This document shows positions 45,001 through 58,369 of a DNA stretch of 64,000 nt, one piece after another. Each line of letters starts with the position of its first letter. The stretch's first letter is position 1. A model generated the notes under the pieces. That model was not told where the DNA came from. It worked only from the letters and a program-made list of their open reading frames with translations, and searched no databases. This DNA is from Polytrichum commune (Eukaryota; Streptophyta; Polytrichopsida; Polytrichales; Polytrichaceae). A program made the translations under genes and the position numbers. The stretch spans positions 436,001 to 500,000 of the forward strand of contig OX485804.1 in the NCBI GenBank assembly GCA_950295325.1. The letters are read 5' to 3'.

Positions 45001-47774
45001 TCAGCAATAATGAATGGAGGATGCAACAGGTGAGATGCACATGGGCGAAGGTACCTCTACTGCCGATGTTGCATTTGGGCGTTTGCGAATATCCGTGGGC
45101 ATGTCCCCCGGAGGTTTAGCGATGGAGCACCCACCCTCGTCTTGCAATTGTTCTTCCACCACACGGTCCTCGGAGGATGCACATACACTTCTTTGAGTGT
45201 TCTCCACCACATCGTCCATGGCATCCGCCATGGTTGTTTTCCCTGCTTTGGCAAGTCTCAAACTCCATCGTAGTGGCAACTGGGAGGTGCACGCGGTTTT
45301 GATTGTCACCTTCTTCCGAATGAAGGCTGTTGGCACAAAAAATCTGCAAAGACACCAACTTCGTGGCTATCAGAACATCCAGAATGCACATCCAAGTGGA
45401 TAAAACCAACACTATGCAAAGTGGTGCGGCTCCTTCACCGTATTGTCCACATGTACACTTCCATGTGCTATGTTGAAACAAGCAAAGCAACCCTAAACCT
45501 CTCCCAACTCTACCCACAAAGTAAAGCCTCTCGCTCTCGTGCACTCGGTTTGTGTGCAATGGCCCGGCTCAACCTGATGCAAGCTCCTTGTATTTGGGAA
45601 CAGTTAGTTTGGTGTTATGGACACCCAGCGTCTCTCACTGCAAGCCCGAAGTTGGGTCAACGAGTTTACATGGTTGTGCAGGCTTTTAACCCAACGAGTT
45701 TACAGGGTTGTGCCAACTGGACCCACATGAGCCCAACATATGGTCCATGGCTGCCATTTGGCAATGTCAGACCTGGACTGGACATTTAGGTGTCCTGCCG
45801 AAAAAATTGTGAGTTGGGTCATAAATTTTGGTAACACCCTTCAGTACAGACGTTGGGTAACAGATGAATTCACATATATATTATGTATGTTATGACACAA
45901 GGCAGGGTGCTGAATGCATTCATGTGGACAATAGAATGCAAGAAAAAACAACATTTCCCAAGGCTTGTATTGCAAAATGATGGACCAAAAACAGGTAGAC
46001 GCTCCCAAATCCAAGCCATGTCCCCTTCACACTGCTTGGGGAGTGTACCGGCCTTACCCATTTACATTCTAGCCACATAAATCCCAATCGCAAGCCAGAA
46101 ATTTCCACAGGAAAAATTCACAACCCTAAACATTAACTAGCAAAAAATTGTGCACTACTGCCTGTAGCCATCAAGGGAGTTCTGGGCCTACATGCCTTAA
46201 AACAAAACTATGTACAACGAGCCATTGAAGTATGGAATCCACATGGGATGCTTTATTTTGGAAACTTGGGAACAGGTGGGGTTTTCTGTGGGAGTTTCAG
46301 GCGGCATTTGGTGACTGCACAAAGCTGGGCCTCCATTGATCTGTAGAAGGCGTGCAACATTGGGTGGTTGTCCTTCAAAAATGATTCTTGTCCTGAGCGC
46401 ACAAGCTCTCGATGCAAGTTTTCCCACAACCCATAGCTAGGGCATGTCTACCTCCTTCCCTGATAGTATAGCCATTGGCACATGATGGAACACTAAGTGT
46501 TTGCAGAGAATGTTGGTGGGAACATGGGCATGTTTAGGCCTTTTGCCATCTCTGGGGAGAATTTGGTGTTCTCTCCAAGAAAATGTCTCATAGTCCAGCA
46601 AGGGGGCAATGGCAGACTGGAGGCTTGACATTGCATCGGGAACAACAAGAAGTGGTTGAGAGGGGGAAGGATTGACCGCTGCACGAGTTGGGCAAAGAGT
46701 TTTCACCGGGTCCATCCTAGGAGACCCCAACGAAAATGGATAGCCAATGCAATCCAAAATTTCTTCCACCGCCACAGAAGCTTCATACTCATGCAACAGT
46801 GCTCGCATGGCTTTCAACTGGGTGTGGAGCTTGTTGTTCACACGCGCCAGGTCGCGCCCAACCGCGAGCAACTCGCGCTCAAGCTCATCAGCCTCCAATG
46901 TTGACATCCTAAATTCTAGCGGCAGCTACAAAACGGATTCAGGGAGTGCGCACTGAATCTCATTCATAAACACAAAAGTAGGAATGTGTCTGTTGTGATT
47001 GAGCCACAGTACCTCGACCTCACCCAGAAACAATCCAACCTTCCACGCGTTGAGTGCCAGGATGTGGGCTCCTAAATTGCTTCTCTCCCTGCACCTCGCC
47101 AAAACTTAGGTTTTGGATTGGAATAGGTCTAATTAGGGTTGGAAGGGCAGAGTGGTAGGTGCGACTGTGTGGGCAACCACCAACCCCACACCGCCCCCAC
47201 AGTTGGAGGCAACTGAACAAATCGTGTGTCAAAAAAAATTGCATTTTGGCCCAACTTACATGTTTGATTTCTGCTGCAATAGGAGCTGGAATCGTTCGCG
47301 CACCTTGGCCACTTGGCGGTCGCGCTGGGCCTCATAGCTCTCCTCCTCTTCAACACTCCCAACACTCTCCCCACTCCCGGGTACTTCTTGTCCGCCCCAT
47401 ATCCTCACGCCCTCATTGTTGTTCTCACTCTTTCCCCCTTCCTCCTCACCCTCACTCCCCTCGGGTGGTGCGATCAAAGCGCCATACACGGCCAAGACCC
47501 TTTCAACACTTGGCGACCTTGGAGCGGCACTAATATCCAACACCACACCCTCTTGTCGTCCTTCGCGCCCTAATTCCAAGACGGCTGCGCACTCCCTTAT
47601 GTTGGCCTTCCTCTTTTCTCCTCCTTGCTTGCAATCACAGGGATGCGGTCCCCTCGGCATTACGGCGAGCGCAACAAAATTATCCATACAATGCACGTCC
47701 ACCCCTGAGCAGGAGCCCACAAACAACAACACAGCCACCACATGCTTGAGGTGGGTTAGACACTCTCCCTGCAC
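45001..47774 (-). CDS. Divergent minus-strand CACTA accessory gene (probably spliced)
   Basis: Two exons can be supported. Exon 1 (47774-47260) encodes an acidic protein segment (ISAAPRSPSVERVLAVYGAL, EEEESYEAQRDRQVAKVRE) and ends at a canonical GTAAGT donor (GT at 47259-47258). An acceptor TTTAG (AG at 46910-46909) begins exon 2 (46908-46437), and the join keeps frame. Exon 2 begins MSTLEADELERELLAVG and continues as a coiled coil, extending the helical tail of exon 1. A third exon may lie at 45336-45001. No domain is recognised. It is divergent from the transposase gene, with about 470 bp between the starts, suggesting a shared bidirectional promoter. It could equally be a captured host fragment. 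Confidence 0.4.
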
Positions 47775-48248
47775 GAGTAGCTGTCACTGACATGTGCAAC
47801 CCTGTGGGTAGACGTCCCCCACCCATGGGTTGCAGCACCACATGCTTGTAGCTAGTGACGCAGGAAAATGCAAAACAACATGCAAATTGGAAAACACACC
47901 CAAAATATAGCAACACATTAACTCAAACCAATGAATTCAGAAATTTGGGAGCCCTTCCAGAGCGCTGAATCGGTTGACTCTATGCCACAATTGCGACTAG
48001 TGCATAGAACTCACAAATATGGACGTCCTCATTGTCTGCATAAGTGTATGGTCATTGAGATGTTTCATTGTGTGGTATTACAACCAATTCGTACATTAGT
48101 TTACTCCCGGCAATTTCACGACAATAACTCGGTGGATGTGCATAGTTGAATTCCAGTTGGGTTGCACTATCTGACACAACAGACACCCCATTGCAGAAAC
48201 AAATACTACATAGAGACCACAACCCTGTGCACAACGCTGCATACACCT

Positions 48249-51200
48249 ATGGAGGGACCAACGCCTCGACCGCACAGAATGGATCCCATACGTTTGGCAA
48301 TGCGGGACGAGAAGTTGTGGCGGCGAGAGGCAGCCATGTATGCAGCACATCGTATTAAATTGGTGCGATGCCCTTGCACAGTTTGCAAAGGGAGCAAGAA
48401 ACACATGGCAATGGTCAAAGTTCAGAACCACCTTATGGCAAATGGGAGACACCCCTCCTCCAGAAGATGGAGAGGCCCGGGTCCACGGGACGACTCCGAC
48501 AATGAATGGGATGACCATATTCGCAGCGGCGGAGGCCTGTTTCCCCGGCTTCCATTAGACGAGAATGTGGGGCTTCAAAGTATGTTCCATAATGTGAATG
48601 CTATCCCTGTGGATGTCCCCACCCCACCCCAAGAAACGCATGCTCCAACTGCAGAAGAACAACCCAACCTCCCGCACATGATGGCAAACTCTAAAGACGC
48701 CAAATTCTCTGACCATGTAATGGATGCGGTGCGAGAAGCTGAAACCATGGTGGAAAATGTGCAGGCACAACCAGATTCCATGGAGGAGCACGATAGAGTG
48801 GCTGCAGTTAATGCTGGAACCACACCCACACATGAACCCGCCTCACCCGAAACGGGCGACGAAGGAATGGGCCCAGGAGGCGCACCACTGGAAGCAGCGG
48901 CGGACTTGAACCTGACAGAGGTGTTGTTGTCGTGCCACCCTTTGTTCATGGGGGCATCTGTGACAAAAATGGCTGCCACCATGCTAATAATGACTATCTG
49001 CACAATTCATGGCGTGAACAACAAATTCGTGGATGAATTGCTTTATCTTTTGAGCAAGTACATTCTGCCGCACCCAAATTCACTCCCATCGAGCATGTAC
49101 CAGGCCAGAGTGCTAGTGGAGAAGGTCAGTCATAGCTATGAGAGCATACATGCGTGCAAGAATGGATGTGTTTTGTTCGAAGGGGACGCGAACAAAGATT
49201 TGACAAAGTGTCCAATATGTGATGCAAATCGATTCAAAGCCTGCGGAAAGTCACAAGTGCCAGTGAGCGTACTGAGACACTTTCCCTTGATACCCCGACT
49301 GGTCCGGTGGTTCAAGTCACCGAGAATAGCACAGATGTTGAGGTGGGCACATCTGAATAAAGCCACAGATGGGAAAATGCATGGTGTGCATGACTCGCCA
49401 GCGTGACGCGCAATCGACACAAAATTCCCATCATTTGCAAGAGGTTTCCGGAACATCCGCATGGCCTTGTCAGCAGATGGCTTCAACCCGTTTTCATCCC
49501 TTCTATGCCAATGGTCCACTTGGCCAGTATTTGTGTTTATATACAACCTGCCTCCTTGGATGACCACAAAACGTTTTTTTGTCATTCCCGTCCTACTGAT
49601 ACCAGGGAAACATTCACCAAATGGGCGGAACATTGATGTTTACATGAAGCCAGTAATAGACCAGCTGAAACAACTTTGGTGGCCAGGTGTGTGGGCAGAT
49701 GACCATAGCATACCGCCTGAACTCACACGAAGGTTCATACTCAGAGGGTGCTTGATGTGGACAATCAACGACTGGCCAGGATATGGCCTGCTATCTGGAA
49801 TGGCGCACGCCGGGTATGCTGGTTGTCCACCCTGCGGGCCAGAGGTGACTTCTCGATACTCCAGGGAACTGCATAAGTGTTTGTACACGGGCTCACGACG
49901 CTGGTTGCGATCAAGGCATCACCCTTACAGAAGATCCATGTACAGCGCTGCATTTGGAAATGAAACATAATCGCGAGCACAACCCAGGAGACCAACAACC
50001 ACAGAGATATTAGAACGAGCAGCCGAGTACAAGAGATGGCTAGAGGATGGCAATGTTGCGGGGGGGGAACTCGATCCATCGAGATGGCACGGTGTCAAAA
50101 GAAAATCGTGTTTTTACGACTTGCCCTATTTCAAGGTGGGTTTTCATCACAGTATATATATTTTCTTTTATCCAGCGAACCAAAGGGATTTGTACATGAT
50201 TTATGTTTGTGAAATGGCTGAATACAATTGATATTGTCATGTGTTATGATAAATGTGCAGCATTTCCTTGTACGTCATTGTACAGATGCTATGCACGTTG
50301 AAAAAAACGTTTGCGAGAATGTGGTAAGGACAATACTGGGAGAGAAAGACAACATTGCATCGAGACGGGACATGGAAGCAATAGGAGTGCGTGAAGAATT
50401 ATGGTTAGTCAAAATGACAAACGGCCGGGGGAAGACCAAGGTTATAAAACCTGTGGCACCATACGTATTAAATGATGCATACCTTCCCAAATTCATGTCA
50501 AGGTTGGCAGCCCTGTAGGTGCCTTCTGGGTATTGTGGTGCCATCGCCAAACATATAACACTCAAAAAACTGAGCGGGATGAAGGCACATGACTGGCATA
50601 TTGTCATGCAACAATTACTGCCGTTGTGCCTAAGGGGTTTGCTGGAGCGTGGGCCTCGCACAGCAATCATGAGGTTGTCACGTGTATTCAGGAGAATTTG
50701 TGCGAAAGTCGTGGACCCCCGCGACATTGACAGCCTGAAAGAGGATGTGGCGGTGACTATGTCAATGCTGGAGATACATATGCCTCCGAGTTTTTTCGAT
50801 GTGATGTCACACCTTGTTATCCATCTTGTGGAAGAGTTAGAACTGTGTGGACCTGTGCACACACGGTGGATGTACAGCGTTGAAAGAATGAATAAGGTTT
50901 TAAAAGGGTATGTGAACAACATGGCTCGGCCAGAGGCGTGTATGGCAAAGAGCCATGTGCTGGAAGAGGCAATTGGATTAGTGGCAGAGTTCATGACATA
51001 CTATGAACCACTGCATCGAAAAGTATGGACAGAGGAGGGCAGCGCAGGGATCGACGGAGAGGTCCTGGAGGGAGCAGGAACCACAACCGTTATCACACCC
51101 CGCATGAGGGATATTGCACATGAGTATCTGCTTTTAAACCACACATCATTCCAACCGCTATGCAGGTATGTGACATAGAAAATCCCACACAACCCAATAC

Positions 51201-52156
51201 AATATCTACCTTAAAAATGCGTTAGAAGATATCGTGCTTGATTGAAACTTGGCGAACGTTTGTGGCCCTCATTGTGTGCATCCCCATTCAGGCCACAACA
51301 GAAGTTTGATTTGATGGAAGTTGCAATTGACGTAATTATGCACTGCCACAGAGAATATGTTGCTGCCAGATCGGAGTTCGAGGGCACAGTGCATCTGCAA
51401 ACCCCCCTTGAACCATTTCCAAGTCTATCTATATGGATGAGGGAGGCTGTGCGGAAGGTGGGAAGGAGGGGCGAGGAGTTGGGGGATGCAGACATGAAAA
51501 AACTATTTGTGCCCCCTAAACTAGTGACAAAATTGTACTCCAGAATGCAAGCGTATGGGAATCACTATCGGTGTGATGATGGGTCTTCAACTGGAATGGT
51601 AAGCTACGATTGTGGCGTAGCCTCAATATTGAAAACACAAGGATCCACGATAGGAGGTGTGATGGGCCAAATCCACTACGTAGGTGTTTTGAAACACATT
51701 CGAGTTATGGACTATGGTAAAGTTATCACACCCATTACATTAATGGAATGCGACTGGGTTCGGAATGGTGTGGACGACCTGGGAGAAGCCACATATAAAA
51801 TAGACGAATATGGTTTCCTTCTGGCCAACTTTTCGTGCATGCTGGAACATCCGGATGAACCATTTGTATTGCCGTCCCAAGTACAACAGGTTTTCTACGC
51901 CAATGCAGAGAGCAGTGGAACATGGCGTGTTGTACTAAACAGCGAGGCGAGGTCCAGGAGGTCTATGGCATCCGACTACGAGGAGTTTATAAATACTCGT
52001 GTGTGTGTTCCAACACTAGAGGCCGAAACTTTGATGGCCTCCACCTCCCACATTCCCAACATGGTGGGTGGTATTACGTTGTGTGAGAGAGACGCAGAGC
52101 TTGCATTAGCACCTTTGTTGAGGGGAGAGTTTAGCAACATATCCGATGAAGACTGA
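48249..52156 (+). pseudogene. CACTA TnpD-type transposase, three exons, four stops
   Basis: Exons are 48249-50135, 50261-51165 and 51226-52156, with GT-AG introns. Exon 1 has an N-terminal Cys motif (RCPCTVCKGSKK) of the transposase-associated domain, then the Transposase_21/TNP2 core (YESIHACKNGCVLF, LTKCPICDANRFK, FPLIPRLVRWF, GKMHGVHDSPA). Exon 2 continues with CTDAMHVEKNVCENV and the DUF4218-like part (HDWHIVMQQLLP, PSFFDVMSHLVIHL). Exon 3 has a DUF4216-like part (HYVGVLKHIRVMDYG, DEYGFLLANFS, PFVLPSQVQQVFY). In-frame stops are TGA 49404-49406 (family has Trp, SPAW), TAA 49968-49970, TAG 50516-50518 and TGA 51239-51241. The frame is otherwise preserved, which suggests recent point decay. 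Its product would cut at the CACTA ends. Confidence 0.88.
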
Positions 52157-54600
52157 AGGTTTCCATGCGTGCGTTCAAGGGTGCAAACGAGAAGTACTGC
52201 CCAGGAACAAAAATTAAATACTTATGTCAATGTTTGTTGTCTCTCCAATATAGGGTGAAGGCTACAAACTACTGGTGCACGCTGTGTGCATTAGCTCTTC
52301 AGTCTAGAATCCAGGCAGGCAGGGTTGCTGGCACCTGGCAGCACAAAGTGAACAGCAAGACATGATCGAGGAGCAGCAGGCTCCCATGCACAAAGGACCA
52401 AGACAGAGTGGAAACATTGACTTGCAAACTGACATGGACCTCCATATGGGCAGAAGATGCAACCAGAAGAAGGCACAGCAAGGATGAGGCACCCCAATTT
52501 TGGGAGCTTCGACACAAGTTCATGTAGAGCATGCCCGCCAACATGAACAAATACAATTTGAAATTATAAATTGATTGCAATGGACACATCTGCAAGGGAA
52601 TATAAGGGGGGGGAGGGTTGCAATGTGTGTGTATGGAATGTGTTTGACTCCTGATTGGCAGGGACGCCAATCAATAAAGGAGGGGGCTATGTGATGGAGA
52701 TTTTTGGATGGAAAGCATGGATTTCTGCCTTCAGGTACATATGAGACCAAACTTACACCAAAGACATAAGGATTAGCAAAAGAACAGGCAATTAGTAAAC
52801 TCAAAAGGAAAAGCAGCCTATGAGACACTAGATTGCATGACTTATGAAAGCATAGAGAGCTCAGAAGGCATGAAATGCACATGTGACAATTGTAGATGTA
52901 TTTTTGATGTCTATATTCCCAACAGATGTGAGTTTTGGCTAGGGTAGGCAAAGCAGAGTAAGGAGGAATACATGAAGGAGAGAATGAAATTTTTGGGCTT
53001 CCTCTACTGAAGAGAGTAGCCATTCTGTAGAAAACTTGGTTGTCATCTCCTCTGATCCCTACATCAACTTGGGTGCGAAACCCTTGAACCATTTTGTGCA
53101 ATATATTTTGAAATATATCAAGATACATTTCAGCCATCTCTCTTGCCGCGTGTGTTCTTGTGCATTGGAATGTCGAACCCGGTTACCAAGACTGGAAACA
53201 ATTTGAGAGTGTTATAATATCTGATGGAAGACTGTGGGGTTTGTGTCTGTATTAAAGTCAGTTTGAGTCCAGAATGTCTCAGTCAATATCTGAAGGTTTC
53301 TTGTACAGGAGTAATGTTTTGGTGATCGAAGTGCCCGGGTGTGAAGCCCCCTGTTTGGGTGATAAACTTTTCCAAAAGTATATCAGTTCACACTTCACTT
53401 GTCTCCCTGGACAAGTATGTTCTTAAGTGTTTAAAGTGTGAGAATTATGTCTGATGAAGGATGTGATCCTGGAGGTGTGAAGCTCTTACAGAGATTAAAA
53501 AAGGATTTGTGTATGTACTGAACACAGAAGCAATGAGCAATAATTTTATAGTATGTTAAGGTAGGAACTCTAGAAGAGTAACATCCTGGGGAGTGAAGGT
53601 TGTGAATGTGAAGGCACGGATGGTCAGCGGTGTCCTTGCAGTCCACACGCGGACCACTTGCACAGAAATTCTGGAACATATAAAATGGCCCCTGCCACAG
53701 TGCGCCAAGAGACTCGAACGGCTCGAACGACATAGGGTCCAATACCACGCATTGCTGATCGTCTCCCTTGTGGTGTTTTTGTGTAGTCACAGCAAAATTG
53801 TCATGATCATCTTCTTTGTGGTGTTTCTCCATCGCCGTTGCTACGTATTAACCCCCATCACCCAAGAAGGTTAACAATGAAGTCCTCGTTGTCAACTATG
53901 CCTCGCCCTGCAGCACAGACAACATTCTCTTCAATCAGGGATAAGGCGTCGGATACGGCTCCAGAAGCCACATGGACTGAGGCATCATTCATGTCCCCTC
54001 ATTTCAATCCTATTTTTTTGTCTCGGGATGACGTGCGGGATTAGGTGTATAAGCCTGGTATTCGTGAATAGCAGACCGATGTTTTCTCATCAGAATTTGT
54101 GTGTGGTAAATGCAATGCAATGTACCAGATGCACATCGAGATATCGAGGGAAATAAATTCGCGTCAATGTCTGCGCAGATACCACGAGTTTTGTGCTATT
54201 TTGAATGACCTCCTGACACTCACCACGATTTCCAGGGATAGAGCTTAACTGATGAAATATAAAACATGAATTGTACACTAAGCATCTCTTACATTGAAAT
54301 TTGTAAAGTGCGCCAAACACCTTATGTATTCCATCACTCTTTCACCAAAATTTTCTTTTAAGGAAACCAAGAGAGCTAGAATACATTCGAGAAGTACACT
54401 AACTGGATGCTCAAAGCTATGTGTCCACTGATTTCTGCTCTTACGTCCGATACGACCTCCTAGTTACCCTTTCCCTTAGAAAACCTTCATCAACGCCCAC
54501 ATTTTGTTTCTTCGACATGTAATTGGAGTAGATCGATTGTGAATACTATGCACTCAATGCCAGAAATTCTGGCAGAGAACACGGTGTGCTAGAATAGCCC
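52157..54600. other. CACTA interior downstream of the transposase
   Basis: No supported gene. An AATAAA at about 52673-52678 could serve the transposase transcript. A minus-strand ORF (53137-52520) and a plus-strand ORF (53838-54044) have no recognisable motif. Confidence 0.4.
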
Positions 54601-55021
54601 TGGCCAGGCGATGCCTGGGTATGCGCCTCCACCCTGTGCCACCCCCTTGAACCCCCGGCCGTGCCGTGAAAACGCGTGGAAGTTCCCAAAAATGAAGTGG
54701 CAAAGGGTGCAAACGACACCGGCACTGGTGCCGAGCACCCGCGCGTGGTGGCCACCAACGCAGGTACACAGTGCAACCCATTTTCTGCTACCCGCGAGCA
54801 ACCCGTTCCCCAAAACGTTTACCAAAACGCCAAAACAGCCACCCAAAGGCCACCGAAATGCTGCCAGTCACCCATAAAGGTTGCCATGGCAACTGTCACC
54901 CTCCCAGCTGTGGCCACCCCTGGGAGTTGCCGGCATAAACCAGAAACGTAGTCGCAGCGGCAGTGAAAACCACGGTTCTAGTCAGAATGGCAGTGGACAC
55001 AGACGCTGCCATCACCGAAGG
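54600..55021 (+). repeat. GC-rich right subterminal region of the CACTA element
   Basis: It is GC-rich like the left subterminal region and shares, in inverse orientation, words such as TGGCCACC and ACTGTCACC with the 53-bp repeats at 20130-20288. This suggests binding sites for the TnpA-type protein at both ends. Confidence 0.55.
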
Positions 55022-55054
55022 GCAGGGTTCATTTGGACACGTTTTCCTCTAGTG
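55022..55054 (-). repeat. CACTA right terminal inverted repeat
   Basis: The reverse complement starts CACTAGAGGAAAAC and matches 19678-19710 with one mismatch. It is followed by TGT (55055-55057), which duplicates 19675-19677. Confidence 0.95.
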
Positions 55055-55057
55055 TGT

Positions 55058-56740
55058 GGCTTTGAATTCCACATTATTATTTTGATTAATATCGCAAGAT
55101 ATCAACGTGTGCAACATATAATTATGACGTGTTGTCATAGACATTTTTTGTTTGTTCATAATTCATTTATTTCTCACGGGTGTGATTGCTCAGATTTTGT
55201 AATATATCAAAATAGCATATATCACCTTATGGTAGATTGGTGAACTCAAAAGATCAATTCAATAATAATAATAATAATAATATGTAATGATATTTATTTG
55301 AAAATAATTAATATACATCATGCAATTTTTTAAATAATACAATATATGATGAGGATAAAACAATACAATAATTCAAATACGTTATAGTTAGAAACTTATG
55401 ATCTTCTGAGTATACCCCATCCATAACATTGTCCCACAAGTCTAATTCCAAATAACATACAATCTATTTACACCTCATATTATATTATATAGGTAATATA
55501 ATATGAGGTGTATATAGATTATATTTATACCTCATATTATATTACCTAAAAACCAAGATTAATTTTTATATAATATTTTTGTTATATGTTTTATATTCTA
55601 TCTTCATTGTTTCATTTTGATGATCTTATGAACACTTGCACTAATCTATCATTAGAATAACAAAGATAACACATGTAAATGGTAAGTCATAAAATTATAA
55701 CCTCAATGTAATTGAGGATTTTGTAATGTTTTTGACCTCCAAATTAATTATGTGCTTCATTGATGGTTTCACTTTCGGAATGAAATCCCAATCGATTGTT
55801 TATTTACTAATTGGAAGTGCACATATATATTGGATTTTAGACATTGAAGGTGAAGTGCACTCAATATGGGATTTGTAGTCAAGCAACCTTCAAGAATGCA
55901 AGGGCAATGTTTCTTTTGAAGTTGGACGGGATGGGCAACAATTTTCGGTTGGGTTCAAAAAATTCTTTTAAAAATAACTAGACTAGTAGTGATAGGTTGG
56001 CAACGCATAATGCACCCACTTGCTTTTATACGAGGCAATTTTTTATTTTTATGTCTAACCCCATTTGTATTATTGCCTTAAGGATTAGATTAGACTAGGA
56101 TTATTTAGAACTACTTAAACTTGGTATTTTTGAAACCCTTGAGACAAGAAGCCGATGACGTAAGGTAGTGTCTAAAGTGGTTCATCTCATCCGCAAAGAT
56201 GAATGAACTCTCACTAATGAAAATACATGAGTGCCACGAATCCCCGGCCCCTCAAAATAGGGTAAGTGACACTATTATGCATGGGACACTAAATACCAGA
56301 AATACCAGAAATTGTGTACTACTATTGCAAAAGTAATGAGCACTCCCACTTGATTAGGTAGAAGATGGTGAAGTTAACTCTTAAGTGTTCGAGAGGTGGA
56401 CCACATTGGACCTCTCCATGCATAAAAACATACCGTATTGAAACTATACACTTTTACTTCTAACCGATTATGTAAAAAAAATGACCTTGTCGAATGCACT
56501 TTTTGAATCAGTTTAATACATTGATGTAATTGAATATTTAAGTTCAAATTTGCAACTAGGGTACCCTTGGATGCAAATACATACGTTTTATTTTGATCAT
56601 AAGTGAACGTGTGGGTTTATTGGCTCTGTCTGTAGGACAGAGACTATGCATCAACTTCTTCGTTTCAAGAGCAAATTTCCTAACCACTTTGTATTCACAC
56701 TTGGACGTTATTTGTTCTTGTTATTTTTGGTCCACTGTAT
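55058..56740. other. AT-rich flank with short palindrome
   Basis: No gene. An (AAT)n microsatellite is at 55259-55283. A hairpin has arms 55461-55486 and 55495-55520 (ACACCTCATATTATATT core), an 8-bp loop, and a further partial arm copy at about 55527-55547. Confidence 0.55.
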
Positions 56741-56752
56741 TTAATGTGGATG

Positions 56753-56781
56753 TTATATATATATATATATATATATATATA
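56753..56781 (+). repeat. (AT)n microsatellite
   Basis: An uninterrupted AT dinucleotide run of about 28 bp. Confidence 0.95.
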
Positions 56782-57044
56782 AGTGCTCCATTGAAAGAAA
56801 CCCAATTAACTATAGTTATTTTGGCAGTTCTTATTATGTATTTAAAAAATTTTGGGTGATAAATGAGTAGCTTCAATCCTTGACCCGTATTTGAGAAGAA
56901 GGTGCACAAAATCCAAGAAAGGTTTGGAATAGTGAATAGCCATGGATTGGCATGAGCAAAGTAATAAGCTACAATTGTAGTCTTCCATAGCAAAGGACAG
57001 AGCCTCACTGTTCTACCATTGTCTTGTTTTGTGCTTAACATAAG

Positions 57045-57245
57045 GTGGGAGGAAGGCAGGGCGGGCATGAAGGAGCCTCCTATGGAATACAATATGCACG
57101 GTTGCCTGGCCTTGGCAGCTGCTACCGTTGCCGCTGCACCGTCGCGCTTGCCGTCGGAGCCTCGCCCTCGCCGTTGCAACTTGGCGCTCGCTGTCGCAAC
57201 CTAGAGAAAGGACCAGGTACACTTTGACGGGGCGGTAACCGGCCA
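57045..57245 (-). repeat. Inverted copy of 61777-61960
   Basis: Both segments contain GGAATACAATATGCACGGTTGC (partly shown here as GGAATACAATATGCACGG) in opposite orientations, beside clusters of GAGCGAGGC / GCCTCGC words and a CCGGTT..CCCGTCAA stretch. It is GC-rich against an AT-rich background. Class unknown; possibly two copies of one small element. Confidence 0.7.
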
Positions 57246-58365
57246 TTGCAGGTTAAGTGCATAGAATGGATCTTTATCACGGGGGGTGCACCTACACTTA
57301 ATTTATGTATACACGTGCGAGAACCCCCTATTTAATGGGGGGGGGGTATTTACCTTCCTTCGTTGAATATTTTCTACCCTATAAGTAGTTAAATTTCTAC
57401 TGGATGATATTTTCTAACACCCTGTCATTGTATATAAATTTAAAGATGCATGATTTTAATCAACCCTATCTTATTTATAAATAATAAAGAGTTGTGGGTT
57501 TAGGGTAGGGTTTAGGGTACTTTTCATCCAGGTAACCGTTTCAACAACTTCATTCACATGTTCACATACATTTGTTTATTTCTCATCCAATGCCACTAAT
57601 GACACATAATTTATGTTGAACCTATAAATATTAAAAAATTAAACTTATTTTTATTTATGCTACTTTATATCTAAATAATAATAAATACCACAACTTAAAC
57701 CACACCATACATTATATATAATTCCCAAACTTACATTTAGAGGACGCTATTGTATATCTAAAAGAATGTAAAAATTATGTGTCTTGAATAAAATCCACCC
57801 TATATTTTCTCGCACGTGGTTTTCTAAATTTTTGCCAGTGACCCCCCCCCCCTCGTGATCTTTATTTTAAAGATATAGTCCAATCTCTGTTCAACATATG
57901 TCCTTTTGGCATAATATAATCATATTCCAATATTATATTATTCAAATATCTATTGTCAACTCATGTATCATCATGAAAAATAGCTATAATGCTAGCGTAT
58001 TGGGGGTCCGCCCATACAATTCAATTATGAATCAACCAAACAGTTCAAATCTTGGAACTATGTCCAAATTTAATCCAAAAACCGTTCATTGTCCCCAATC
58101 AATATATGCATGGCTATAACCCAATGAAAATGAAGGTGTATGTGTCCAACCATGAGGCCCAATTGCTTGCCTCTCATTTGAGAGTTCTAATGATAAAATG
58201 AGGTAGTGGGGGATGTCAATCCAACTACACTCTTTGGACTCCTCTATCAAGAGTTTTTGAAAATATTTGTATTTGTTTGGAGTTACAAGCTCTTATTTCA
58301 TACCATCTATATTGCCTAAATTTGTTGTATATATATGTTTAAGCTCATATTTATTATGATGATTT
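57246..58365. other. AT-rich non-coding region
   Basis: No gene was seen. It holds a short telomere-like stretch GGGTTTAGGGTAGGGTTTAGGG near 57497-57518 (partial match), a G-run at 57341-57348 and a C-run near 57842-57852. Confidence 0.5.
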
Positions 58366-58369
58366 CGTA

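Larger units (their letters stand above)
19678..55054 (+). mobile_element. Giant CACTA/EnSpm element, 35.4 kb, complete ends
   Basis: The left end reads CACTAGAGGAAAAC and continues to position 19710. The right end is the inverse of the same 33 bp with one mismatch, ending CCTCTAGTG at 55054. The flanks are TGT at 19675-19677 and TGT at 55055-55057, a 3-bp target duplication typical of CACTA elements. Inside are a TnpD-type transposase (48249-52156), a minus-strand second gene with Transposase_24 similarity (about 29620-24564), an F-box-like ORF, repeat arrays and a nested LINE (about 30185-42480). Without the LINE the element would be about 23 kb. Both transposase genes carry stops, so it is now non-autonomous. 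The intact ends could still be used by a transposase supplied elsewhere. Confidence 0.93.
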
